From Chaunax sp. Z400 (taxonomy: Eukaryota > Chordata > Actinopteri > Lophiiformes > Chaunacidae), in NCBI GenBank assembly GCA_037577475.1, contig CM075184.1, forward strand, positions 27,687,594-27,751,593: a stretch of DNA of 64,000 nt, given 5' to 3'. Made by a program: the position numbers and the translations under genes. The notes under the pieces are model-generated. The model saw only the letters and a list, made by a program, of their open reading frames with translations. It did no database searches and was not told the DNA's origin. Below are positions 53,915-64,000 of this stretch, one piece after another. Numbering within the stretch: position 1 is the stretch's first letter; each line of letters starts with the position of its first letter.

Positions 53915-54284
53915 GCATGAACTAAAAAGATACACTTTATTTAGAACCAGCAGGGGACATTTTTGTACAAAAATACACAACTGTTAGATGTTGCTTTGTG
54001 TCAGGAATTGTTCATCTGTCTCCTGCAGCTTACAGCATGGATGCTCCCTTGCATGCAGCAGCAATGTGGGAAAACCACTAGCTTGCTCAGACATAATTCA
54101 CCAGGAAAATTAATAAGTCCAACAAGTAATGTCATTTGCCATAAGGAAGAATGTAGGATCCTAGATTCTTGAGTCTAGAGAAAAGTGACGACGAGCCATT
54201 CCCATAAATATCAGAAAGAATGCTCAACATGGGATGTCATTGAAACACTGAGTTGAACATGTTTCAAGAATGTTATTCTTCAAT
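53915..54284 (-). other. serf2: serf2 3' UTR
   Basis: Sequence from the serf2 stop codon to a minus-strand AATAAA (TTTATT on plus at 53936-53941). It is AT-rich without other features. The cleavage site is expected 10-30 bases further on. Confidence 0.6.
53936..53941 (-). terminator. serf2: serf2 poly(A) signal
   Basis: A minus-strand AATAAA about 345 bases after the serf2 stop codon. Another AATAAA-like hexamer is not needed to explain the end. Confidence 0.55.
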
Positions 54285-54393
54285 CTACTTGGACTTGGTG
54301 CCTCCTGTGGCTCCGGTGCCTCCTTTACCCCCTTCACCCCCTTCACCCCCTTCATCTGCCTTTTTCTGCTTCTGTTGCATTATCTCGGCATCC
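54285..54393 (-). CDS. serf2: serf2 coding exon 3 (C-terminus)
   Basis: Residues 39-74 and stop TAG at 54285-54287. Begins RDAEIMQQKQKKADE and continues into the Gly-rich tail. The acceptor on minus is TCTCCTCCAG. Three perfect 9-bp units (ACCCCCTTC on plus, 54327-54353) encode the repeated Gly-Gly-Glu. Confidence 0.93.
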
Positions 54394-55596
54394 CTGGAGG
54401 AGACGGGAACATTTCAAAAGAGAAAAAACATTGTTAAGACTCTAACTGTAACACAATATATAGTTGCAATTAACATTCCTCTTTTGAAGAACATGTGGTA
54501 ACAATAATCAAGACAAGAACTGGAAAATATTTTTGAGCAAAATAAATTGTTTGTTTTTTTTGTTTTTGTTTTTTTTAACCCAAATGTACTTTAAGTGTGA
54601 TTTTTGTGGCACTGGTGATATCAGGACCTGCATCTATAATAATAATATCACATTCAAATCATGACAAAACAGTGCTGCAAAAATCCATTGCTCCAGTTTG
54701 TGTACATCCCATTCATTAAAACTCATGCAGACTCATGCAGTTTAAGGTTACCTCTGCTTGCGAGCAGCAGCAGAAAGCCCATCCTCGTTCCTCTTCCCTT
54801 TACCATGTTCATTGGCTTTTTTGGCATTCTTCTGGCGTGCTAGTTCACGCTGATTTCCTCCTGTGTATCATATATAAAAAAAAAAAAACAATGTAACAGA
54901 ACAAATGACATTTTTTGAGCAAAACATCAAGTACGTCCTTAAGATCTATTACCAACAAATGAAAAGAGCATTAACAAAGAAAGGGCATGTTGTAAGCGTC
55001 TATAAAACATATTATTGAAAAGCAATAGACTGTAAGGCGGTGTAATGATACAAATGCAAATTGTGCAAAATATGAGAGCAGCCGACGTGGCAGGGGGGCG
55101 CTCCAGAGCAGTTTCGCTTGAAAAACGTCTTGCAAAGTATTTGTCGCATCAGTCTAGCCATTAATGACGGGCGACGATGGCAGAGCCATGTTTAGGTAAA
55201 CAAAGACAAGCATGGTCGAGTTTGATATTCTGTTAGCAAGGCATTAATACGAAAATGTCTTGTGTTATGTATGCTAACAAACGCTTAACATGGGGCCTGG
55301 GCTTGGAGTCGCATCTGGACAACACAACGTTTCACTGGCGTATTGACACACAATAACACACTACACTTTCTGCTTCGGTGTGTGATACTAATTTGAATCG
55401 TGCTAAGGCTACACAGCAAACGGTGTGAGTGATTTATACACTAATGAGTCGAGTTCAGTGAAGAAAATGTATCGTCTTCCAGGAAATAGACGGAACCGAG
55501 GTTGACGATCGGCAAAAACGACCACAAACAACATGCAATCGAATTAAGTACATGGATGTCTTACAGTCAAAATATATGTCGATACCCACTGGTCAT
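54285..55596 (-). CDS. serf2: SERF2-like small EDRK-rich protein, 3 coding exons, 74 residues
   Basis: SERF proteins are small, highly charged, disordered factors. The founding member, worm MOAG-4, promotes amyloid aggregation, and human SERF2 is about 59 residues. The exons at 55590-55596, 54752-54860 and 54285-54393 join to 75 codons with stop TAG. Residues 4-20 read GNQRELARQKNAKKANE. They are followed by a basic GKGKRNEDG, then the SERF2-type LSAAARKQRDAEIMQQKQKK, which separates it from SERF1. The tail from residue 52 replaces the usual NEKKEEPK with a glycine-rich run of Glu-Gly-Gly, Lys-Gly-Gly and Thr-Gly-Gly units ending KSK. The tail makes it about 15 residues longer than the human protein. 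Exon 1 rests on frame, the conserved MTRG and a GTGGGT donor. The gene is convergent with sema4b. Confidence 0.92.
54752..54860 (-). CDS. serf2: serf2 coding exon 2 (core domain)
   Basis: Residues 4-38 with split codons at both ends. It encodes the conserved GNQRELARQKNAKK, the GKGKRNEDG basic stretch and LSAAARKQ. The acceptor on minus is TGATACACAG, with a T/A-rich tract upstream. The donor is GTAACC. Confidence 0.95.
54861..55589 (-). other. serf2: serf2 intron 1
   Basis: A 729-base intron. Its 5' half is moderately CpG-rich, an extension of the promoter segment, and the rest is AT-rich. No other exon is seen. Confidence 0.7.
55590..55596 (-). CDS. serf2: serf2 coding exon 1 (seven coding bases)
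   Basis: ATGACCA on the minus strand, then donor GTGGGT. With the first two bases of exon 2 it gives Met-Thr-Arg, the conserved SERF2 start before GNQREL. No other ATGAC plus donor in the interval fits. The start lies just inside the CpG-rich promoter segment. Confidence 0.75.
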
Positions 55597-55800
55597 TTTA
55601 TTATTCGACGCGTCCTTCGCCCGAAATCCAAATCTGCTCAGCCACAGGGCCGTCGGCTCCCTTCTAGTCGTTCCAGTCGCTGTTTACGCTTTCGTTGCGC
55701 CTCCGTGGCTGACCAGAAGCGCGAGACTTCAGTGCGAGAACTAGGACATTCCCTCTCTGCCCGTATTCCACTGCGCATGCGCCTGACAGGCAAACACCAA
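55597..55800 (-). promoter_or_regulatory. serf2: serf2 CpG-rich promoter with NRF1 palindrome
   Basis: This segment is the most CpG-dense in the right half of the window and lies directly upstream of the serf2 start. It contains the perfect NRF1 core GCGCATGCGC at 55773-55782 and a TCTCGCG-like motif. There is no obvious TATA box. This is the picture of a housekeeping, dispersed-start promoter. NRF1 use is inferred from the motif. Confidence 0.65.
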
Positions 55801-58504
55801 TGTTAAAAAATTACAACTAGATTAAGATTTATTCATGACTGCAGCAGAACAATAAAAGAAAATTAGGTCTTGATTAGGCCATTGCATGAATAAAAGTACC
55901 CATACCACATTCGGTGTAAAACATTAAAACAGTTGATGGAAAGCCATAAAGTCAAAATTTTAATTTACTACATTTTACTTACCTACTCCTCTTCATCCCT
56001 TATGGGACATAAGACTTCAATGAGGTGTTTCCATTGCACTCTGTCCTTGGCTGCGTGCTACGCCCCTACCCATGAGTAGAATGTATATCCTACATTTTAC
56101 ACATAGCTAAACCGAAAGACAGCTGAGCAGCTGCTCTTCTGTACAGTGCTTGTGGCCTTAAGCTACTGTGTGCAAGATCAAGAGTTTGAACTCAGCCATT
56201 AGATGCATACAAATATCTCAGATAGCCAGATATGATAAAATCAACAATGAATCAACAATCTCCCCACTTTGAACACATTGCGTTCACTCAAATAACAAAA
56301 TTTTAGCTGGAACATTGTAGTAATGAATGCACACAATCATAAGATTAACCCATACTTATTAAAACAGGTGAACACACACTTTTTCACATCTAGTCTCAAC
56401 CTGTGATGACAGAGTCTGTCAGGCCTGTGCGACTAGTTTCAGCATCATCACATGGGTGATCATAAAAGTGTCTATAGATTGTTATATTTCACTGAACTGA
56501 CAAAATTATAGCTTACACTAGAATGGAATACCATTTAAAAAATTATGGCCTCAAAAAATACTGTAGCAGAAATTTTGACATCCTAACAGTTTTGTGCTTA
56601 TTACTAAGTAGCTCCAGAGTACCAGGAAAAAGCTAACATTTTAACATTTTACTATTTTAATGTCAGATGTGCTAATAGTTAAGCTAATACTAACCTGACA
56701 CTGTCCTCTTCCGTCATTCGGGGCCAACAGCTGGATGGGAGACTTATACTCAGTGTAAAATGTGCTTCAGATGAATATGATTTGCATTCAATTAGGTGCA
56801 TTTTGTGTACCTTAAATGAGTGTCTCTTCAGGTACTTGTATACATTAAGCTAATTTAATTTTGATTTTATAATGTACATTCAATAAGCTCAATCCATAGA
56901 CACATAAACCTCAATGATGATTCACAGCAACCTCATTACTACAAAAGAGCCAGCAGGTGGCAGACCATGATAAAGTACATTTGGAAATGAAAGCACTGGG
57001 AATATTAAGAAATCTATGTGGCAGCAATTGCTGAGAATAACTTCATAAGTTGGCCTATATATTAGTAGTAAGATGATAAAAGTATGAAATATTTAAATAG
57101 ATATATTTGTTTAAGTTGATTATCAGTGCTATTACCTATAATTCAAGTGATTTGTTGTACACCAGACAAAACGTTCATATGTCCAAAAAAACTGCTAAGT
57201 AACTGATTTTGTTACTTCAATATAACCTGCTTGTAAACATATAGGCAATAACACAGTATGATCTGAATAACAATATTGAATCACTGTCCTGGTTTAAAGT
57301 GCAAAATGGAACCTTCTTAGTCGTAACTGGAATTTTTCTTTTCTGATCTACAAAAGAGCCACACAGTGTTTTCCTTGTAGTTTTGGTGGAGTGATTTTAT
57401 TGACTGTCTGGCAGCTAAATAGGCTAGAAGACTGAGTCATGTCTACAAAAAACTGAACTTCTGCCCAGACACTGAAACTGTAGAAGAAGACGAAGAACTT
57501 TACACAGCCTAATGCACAAGTTGGGGCATCATTATTATCTAAAGGGAAACTTCTGATTGTCTTCAAGTACATTTAGTTAAGAAACATGGCAACTTTTAAA
57601 AAATATATCCTTGAAACGTGTGTATAACAGTGAAAACGAGAATGTCTGAGGGGAACGAAGACAGGGCTGGGCTTCTTTCCGAAAGTGGAATACTGTATTT
57701 TAAGGACATAATTGCTGTTTGAATACAATGAGCCATCAAACTACTGCTGTGATTGTCTCGCCAAAAGTCTACTTGGGAGAAGAATAAGGACATCTTTAAA
57801 TTTAATTATATGCTCTGAGTTTTTTCAGGCCTGAATCCTTCTGCATATTATTTTTGATGAACATGTGTCTTAAAACTTACCCTTTAACTGATAAAACCAG
57901 AGTTGAAACATTTATTGTTTTCTGTCATTTGTCATGTTTCCCATCAAAGCTTTAAAGCCACATCATGTGTATCCTCAAACATAAGGAGCAATTATTCAGA
58001 CATGTCCTTTTGACAGTCACACATCAATGACAGGAGTGGATTATGAATAAATACATTGTCAGTGAATGACACACATAACTTTCACTGGAGGGTACAGCTG
58101 ATGTTAATTTTACAAACAGTTGACCTCACAAAGGTCACTCAGCTCAGACTGCTGTAAAAAGTCAAGAATGCAGCCATAAACAGATGCACATTATAATCAT
58201 CATCTGAGACAAGTTCCTTGAATTATTTGAAGGCCTATACCCAGCTGTGTTTATGAATAGTTCTGAAGGGCAGATAGAGAGGGGTTTTTTTTCTTTTAGT
58301 TTAGAGGACTTGTTAAAAACAGATGCGTTTTAATCTAAATGTTGACAAGTTCATAACAATTGTTACGTGCTAATGTTTAGTCGGTGATGTCAGTTTAAAA
58401 TGTCAGAATGCTAAGATTTGCTAATTATCACTGAGCAAACTATAGCTGGGGCAGATGTGAGTGTCATTACTTTGGTGATTACTTAGACATCTAAAAATTT
58501 GATC

Positions 58505-58720
58505 TGGTTTCAATCCTTCTTAAAGGACAGGAACTACTTTGTGTCTATAGGTAAATGACAAAAATGATGTCCAGAGTTCCCCAAGGCTCCATTGTGGGCC
58601 ATCTTCTGTTCAACATCTACAGGCTCCCACCAGCTCAGATTATGGCAAACAATGAAATATGCAATATTGTAAAAAAAAAGAAAAAATCACTTTGAATTGC
58701 CTTGTTGCTGAAATGTGGCA
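58505..58720 (+). mobile_element. L2-like LINE reverse transcriptase relic
   Basis: The first frame reads WFQSFLKDRNYFVSIGK then stop. The next frame reads SRVPQGSIVGHLLFNIY, the RT motif usually seen as GVPQGS(I/V)LGPLLF, then LPPAQIMANN. It is followed after an A run by ACTTTGAATTGCCTTGTTGC, a known fish LINE tail. The YADD catalytic motif is missing because the element is internally deleted between these blocks, and there is a stop and frame change. It is a dead copy. Confidence 0.75.
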
Positions 58721-60345
58721 TCGAAACAAGTGATACTAGTGGAAAAGACAGAAGACTGTGAGATTTATCCACTGATGATTGTGAATATCCACAAAATTTC
58801 ATGGCAAACACATGATTAGACAAAGGATATTTCTACATGGGCTTGAGATCAATTCATAAAACCATTCCTGGTACACTTCATTTGTAAGTGATAGCATTCC
58901 CACCCCTTCCTAGATTGAGAAAATGAGGTCTTATCAGCAATTGCAAACTCAAATCAAATCAAACAGAAAAAATAAAACTGCAGAGGATATGTGGATGAAA
59001 AATTAACGTCTTTTTCAATCCACTTGCGTGCTGGAGCATGACATTTTTTAACAGCGTGTAGAACAGCATGTCAAAGACTGTGGTCAGTTTATTGGGTTAG
59101 TGGCGACACAGGACAACCCAGGATGTCTGCCTCTGACTTGTCTTCCCCACAGCTGCTTTCAGTGACAGCATCCTGCTTAAAGCAAAATATTTTTGTCTCC
59201 CTGTGCAATTATCACCATCTGGTAATTTTGACAATGTTGACTTCTTCTGCTTTTACAAAGCCTCTAAATGTTAATGCTGTCCTTGTGTGACTCCTGCTGT
59301 AGCTCAACAACTCTTCATGGTGCCTGTCGCGTCTCCAATTTAATCAAATGGAGATGATGGGGAGGGAAAACGTTTCCACTAATTTTGGTCTAAATTTAAC
59401 AGGGTTAGTTTATATTAACAGTAGGAATCGTTGCCCTCTTATTACCTCCAACATTTTTCCATACTGACTGCTTAATGTCAGACACCCATTCACATGATCA
59501 CGTGCAAGTAAACTCTTCAGTTAAAGCCTTCAACAAGTGTGTAAGAATGTTCAACTATTAAGTGCACAAGTCACGAGAAATGGGATTTGTTGTGTGTGTT
59601 TGTGTTTGTACTGCGGTTTTTTATTCAGTCAATACTGGTGATAGATGATTCATGAAATGATGGAGATGTGAGATGCCTATGAAGTGATGTGAGACCAGGA
59701 CAACCACCATTAATTTCTCTCCCAACATTTAATTGCACCATCGTCATGCATAGTCTACACTGCACTGTTTGGGGCGGTCTTCGCTAATGCTAGTGATAAA
59801 GTGGTAGAAGCACTGATGTGTTGCAGTATAAGCTTGTGAGACAAGCTGGACATATGGTGCATTCCTCTCTGTCTCATTTCACCACTGTCATCCATCAGGC
59901 TGCCCAAGACCTGCCTGCTGTCTTGAATGATTGATGGAACATGCTGATCCCATCCTCTGCATTGCCTTAACATCCCTCGTGTCCTGATTGTTGCAGCTCA
60001 TTTTGACATGAGATGAGTTGTATTCTTCATGTTGTATTGCAAAATACAGCAGGCCAGTATTTATTTTTCTTCTCTACTGAAAACTTCTATTTTTGGTCGT
60101 TGGAACTTGTATTCTTGCTAACTTTAAGGTATGTTCACATGATACTGTATATTTTTCAAAATTTAAAAAATGTTTTAGTCTCTCTGACTTTAATACAAAT
60201 GTCTTTTAAGTTCTTACTTAGCTCTCAGAATTGTCATTTGCATTGGGTTTGAGCATTTTCATGATAATGAGTAGTATTACTTTTTTTCTTCTACCCTAAA
60301 ATTTATTGGACCCTATTAAAACTGTCCAGAGTGAAACTCCTTGGC

Positions 60346-60710
60346 CAGGGCTGGACTGGGACAAAAAAAAAAATTCAACCTGGTATTTTTGGCCCAGACG
60401 GCCCACCAAAATTGGTCAGACTGCTGATGACGTTGAAGCGAGAGCAGCCCTGTCGGGAAGCTTCTTTTTTTTTTTTGGCAGATTTGGTGGGATCCACATT
60501 TAGATTTTTAGTCTTTCTTACCCTACTTCTCAGGGTAAGAAACTAGCCAACTTCTCCGCACCCCCTTTATGCTTTAATTTGTGCATTCTCTGCACCAGAT
60601 TCCCTGTTTAATCCATGGTTCTGAGCAATGACATCTTACATAGAAACACAGAGAGGGATGGATGGGGTCTGCTAAGTGATACGATTGGGCCAGCCCAGTG
60701 TCAGTATAGA
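60346..60710 (+). mobile_element. Non-autonomous DNA element, CAGGGCTGGACTGGGAC type
   Basis: Starts CAGGGCTGGACTGGGAC and continues with TTTTTGGCCCAGACGGCCCACC. A ATTGGGCCAGCCCAGTG block follows at 60684-60700. The order matches a familiar fish repeat with hAT-like CAGGG ends. The right terminus is not clear, so the end is approximate. Confidence 0.45.
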
Positions 60711-61750
60711 AAATAAATCATTGGCCAGCTACATGTGTCGTTGATCAATAGACCGTCCGCAGTTTTCCAATCTTCTGTCCCATCCCTGTTGTACATCCCT
60801 ATGTGTGTAATAGGCCTAGTGATGCATATGGATCAAAGTCTTGGCAGGTTAGGTCATAAAAATTATTCAGATTAAATGCGGGTTAATGAAATAATACAAC
60901 AATAATGATGAAAATATTAATCTGATTTCCTGCAACAATCGCCAAGCAGCAGAAATGATAAGTTTGCCCCTAATGTCTGTGTCATTTATGCACAACAGCA
61001 TAACTTTAGTATTTGAATCTCCCAACACGCTGACAGGATCTAATATTCATGTTCTGTTTTCTTCTACACATCTAAAAGGTCTGAGTTCATACAGTGAAAT
61101 AGTTTGGAATAAAGTTGCGACCCTCAATATGAATCCTGAGGCAGTGAAATATGCATGTGGGTGAAAGAGTCTAAGTGAAGAAAATAACTTGTGTGGGTGG
61201 CAGGTGGATGAAAATGTGCATGTGGATTCGAATGTCAGAGCCGATCTATGTGTAACAACCAGAGGGTATGCGCGTTGTGAAGCCGCCTATGGAGGTGTAT
61301 CTGATGCACCTTGATTGTGCGTCATTGACTTTAAACAAGGTTTTTGTTGGGCAACAACACAGTCGCATTCTGCTACTCCAAGTTAACAATACGCCAACAA
61401 CGCAGAGCAAGACAAAATGGCCTTCTATGGTTTTCTCTTTTAACTAAGTTCTGACTGCCTTGCCTGAGGTGAACTAGTCGTCTTGATCAAAAGCCATTTG
61501 GGGACAAAAGAAGCCACGTGAGTGACTGCAAATTTAATTGGCAGGACAATAAATGTACATTTCTGTAAGCACAGAGAATTAATTTATGACTTTCCAATTC
61601 AAGTCAAGTCAGGTGCATGAGAACAAATCAAGGTAATACATGAAGATTCCTACAAATGGAACCGTCTTTGTTGTAATAGAAAGTTCTCATACACATTAAA
61701 CAAAAAAAATCAATATTCCAGCATACACCAGGATACTCAGTTTGGTACTA

Positions 61751-61850
61751 TTCATTCATTCATTCATTTTCTGTAATCCTGTATAGGGTCGCGGGGGGCT
61801 GGAGCCTATCCCAGCTGACTCTGGGTGAGAGGCGGAGTTGTTTAATACAT
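61751..61850 (+). repeat. Fish repeat with ATTC head and GGGTCGCGGGGGGCTGGAGC
   Basis: Four ATTC units lead into TTTTCTGTAATCC, GGGTCGCGGGGGGCTGGAGC and CTATCCCAGCTGACTCTGGG, then GAGAGGCGGA. This is the start of a very abundant teleost dispersed repeat, truncated here after about 100 bases. Confidence 0.65.
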
Positions 61851-63179
61851 TTAATTTGTTAATAAAATCATGTTAATCCTAATATCCTTGTGTGTGCAGT
61901 CATATTAAAGGACAGTATCGACAAAAGCATTATCATTACTTTGAATGAAGATTCAGATTTTCGGGTGTCCCTGTGAGTGGGGACCTTACATGTTTACTCC
62001 TCTCTGTGAATCAGTGCTGTCATAAACACATCAAATGAACTTTGTTTGGATTATCAGGGAAGAAAATAACAAATTCAGATTGAGCTGCGGATTGGCTTTC
62101 TGAATGTAAACTTCAAATTTTGGATTGTGATACAGTCAAATGTTCTTTCACATGACATGGAGTGATATCAGTAATCCAAGGAGAAAATGATGGCTTTATT
62201 TTTCTATTTTTGAACCAGACATACACTCTGTGCACTTTGTGTTTGCATCCTTGTTCAGGTCATGTGTAAACTGCCTTCAGCAGCACAAATTGAAAGATGC
62301 ATTAAATTAACTGTAAATGCAACAGAACAAAAAGTCCTGATCACTTTCATTCTGTCCTAAATCTAAAGTATCTGACTCAAAACAAGCCTTTTAGACAAAT
62401 CCATAGTGCTGTTTTATGGATTTCTCACAGTGTCAGTATCCTGAGCTTGAGTTTACGTCAGGACTGCTCTCATTACAATAATGAAATGAAATCATGACAT
62501 TGTCCAGATGATGTGTTTTCAAATAGTTGCCAAGGTAACAACAATTTCTCAGTCAATGCATGATGTCTAGAACATAGGGATGAGTACATAAGAGTGGATG
62601 GTGTCCTGGATCATTCCGAGTGTCTATGGAAAGGTTGAAAATAGGATCCTAAGTGAAGACAAATCTTTAATATCCTCGACTGTCCAAATATGGATGTGTC
62701 CTCTGCTGTTTTCTAAACATATTTGCTTGCGTGTTATTGCTTGAGATGTCTCTGTTTTCATCTCTTTGTCCTCCTGATGTCGATGAGCTCACCACGGCCT
62801 CCTAGCTGACTCATCCTGGTCGGTTCCAGTGACAGACGTTCTGACTGACGGCTCCACACTCTGCATGTAAAGTACAGAGAACTATTCCATCTCTGTGAAA
62901 TCTAGAGGACATGCAATGCAGACTCACTGAAAATACTCTGTATGCATGAGATGTTAGTGATTCCACTGAGCTCTTCAGCGTATCTCTCATATGCAGTTTA
63001 TAAGGCTTATACTGTGTTGTAGCTACTGAGGCAGTACACAGCAGCCGGTAATGTCAAGCTTAAATTCTGGTAGATAAGAATCATTGACTGATGCTATTGG
63101 CCATGCTAGCAGTTTGAGGGTGGATGGAAATGTCACCTGGTCATTCCAGTGTATTGGTTCACCTAAAATATGTTAATAA

Positions 63180-63545
63180 AAATTTAGCATTGACATTATG
63201 GCTCCTGGATAATAAACTTTTGTGATTTTGGTGACCCCCTGACTTTTCCTTTCATGCCACAATGAAGCTGATATTTGTAGCTTTCAATGAAAATGGCTTG
63301 ATGACTATTAGAAGTATTGCCATGACATTTGCAAAATCAGTTCACATTTTTAAGTCTATCGAGAGTTGGAGGAGGTTATGTGAGCACCCACGTCTGTTTG
63401 TTTGTTTGTTTGTTTGTTTGTCTGCAAGATTTCTCAAAAAGCTGTCATTAACATTGTGCATGCTAGCAATGTCATTGTGACCATGTTAACATGCTAACAT
63501 TTGCATTTATCTAAAAGCACTACATGAGCGAGGTTATGCTCGAAA
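63180..63545 (-). repeat. Dispersed repeat with GTTT microsatellite
   Basis: Contains TTTTGGTGACCCCCTGACTT, ATTGCCATGACATTTGC, a TGTTTGTTTG run (63395-63421) and GTTAACATGCTAACATTTGC. These blocks are typical of a common fish repeat, here in reverse order, probably mixed with a second family around the GTTT run. Confidence 0.5.
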
Positions 63546-64000
63546 TCAGCTGGACCTGATGGCACAGGGATGAGTCATCCATTAGGGAAATATGTGAAAA
63601 ATAGCAAATATTTTAAGTCAGTGTTTCCGGGCATTCACAGTGTTGCACTAGCATTTAAACATTAAAAGTAACAGAAGCAGTTCAATCATTGTGTGCAAGT
63701 TACATAAATTGTGGGATGCAATACAAATATAATATATATAATATATATTAAAAAAAAATTAAACACAAGAATTACATCCAATTTCAGTCCATATTTTCCT
63801 AGTCTGCTCTTTAGCTCAAGAGTAAACCAAAGGAATGTTAGAATTCTTAACTTAAGTTAAATTCTCTGGTTGTATTAGGTTAAATGTGATTGATGTGAAA
63901 GAAATAATTCAGACAACAAGTGGGAACATTTGTAATGGTTCTCTAACAGAAAAAAAAAAAAAAAAAGTTCAGCATGAATCTACCAGTGTTCCCAAAAGAG

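Larger units (their letters stand above)
55801..64000. other. Right intergenic region
   Basis: No gene was recognised on either strand in 8.2 kb. Identifiable content is an L2-like reverse transcriptase relic (58.5 kb), a hAT-like or related element (60.35 kb), an ATTC-headed repeat (61.75 kb) and a dispersed repeat with a GTTT microsatellite (63.2-63.5 kb). The rest is AT-rich and unremarkable. Distal regulatory elements cannot be judged from sequence alone. Confidence 0.6.

Noticed and set aside
59755..59973. Minus-strand frame with a protein-like composition (RGWDQHVPSIIQDSRQVLGS)
   Set aside because: I could not link it to any family and found no splice partners or promoter. It may be a repeat fragment. 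A protein search would decide.

Overview
The window is vertebrate, and almost certainly teleost fish, nuclear DNA. It is AT-rich with sparse short exons, GT-AG introns, long CA/GT and mononucleotide tracts, and relics of fish-type transposable elements (a Tc1-like transposase, an L2-like reverse transcriptase, a tRNA-derived SINE, hAT-like MITEs). There is no prokaryotic-style gene packing, and nearly all long open frames are chance or repeat readings.

Two protein-coding genes can be reconstructed. The main one is a complete plus-strand semaphorin 4B gene (sema4b; teleosts carry duplicates, and I cannot tell which co-orthologue this is). Fourteen coding exons between 15386 and 43292 join in frame to an 837-residue protein: signal peptide, Sema domain, PSI domain, Ig-like domain, one transmembrane helix and a cytoplasmic tail ending in a PDZ-binding Asp-Ser-Val-Val. 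A non-coding first exon probably lies near 2.2-2.5 kb. The exon carrying the start codon opens at 15066 and holds six short upstream ORFs. The 3' UTR may be short, ending in a MITE near 43.65 kb, or may run to a strong poly(A) signal at 47757.

The second gene is minus strand and convergent with sema4b: a small SERF2-like gene (53.9-55.8 kb). Its three coding exons, the first with only seven coding bases, give 74 residues. The protein keeps the SERF core but ends in an unusual glycine-rich tail encoded partly by a 9-bp tandem repeat. Its CpG-rich promoter carries a perfect NRF1 palindrome.

Layout: 1-0.9 kb, possible 3' UTR of an upstream gene; 0.9-2.2 kb, intergenic with a repeat; 2.2-15.1 kb, putative exon 1 and intron 1; 15.1-43.3 kb, sema4b coding part with a 13.3-kb second intron; 43.3-47.8 kb, candidate 3' UTR; 47.8-53.9 kb, intergenic repeats; 53.9-55.8 kb, serf2; 55.8-64 kb, intergenic with transposon relics and no recognised gene.

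I found no novel multi-gene system. The most unusual features are a 125-base adenine-free (TG)n tract at the sema4b exon 2 acceptor, the uORF-dense 5' UTR, MITE-supplied poly(A) signals, and the repeat-derived tail of the SERF protein.
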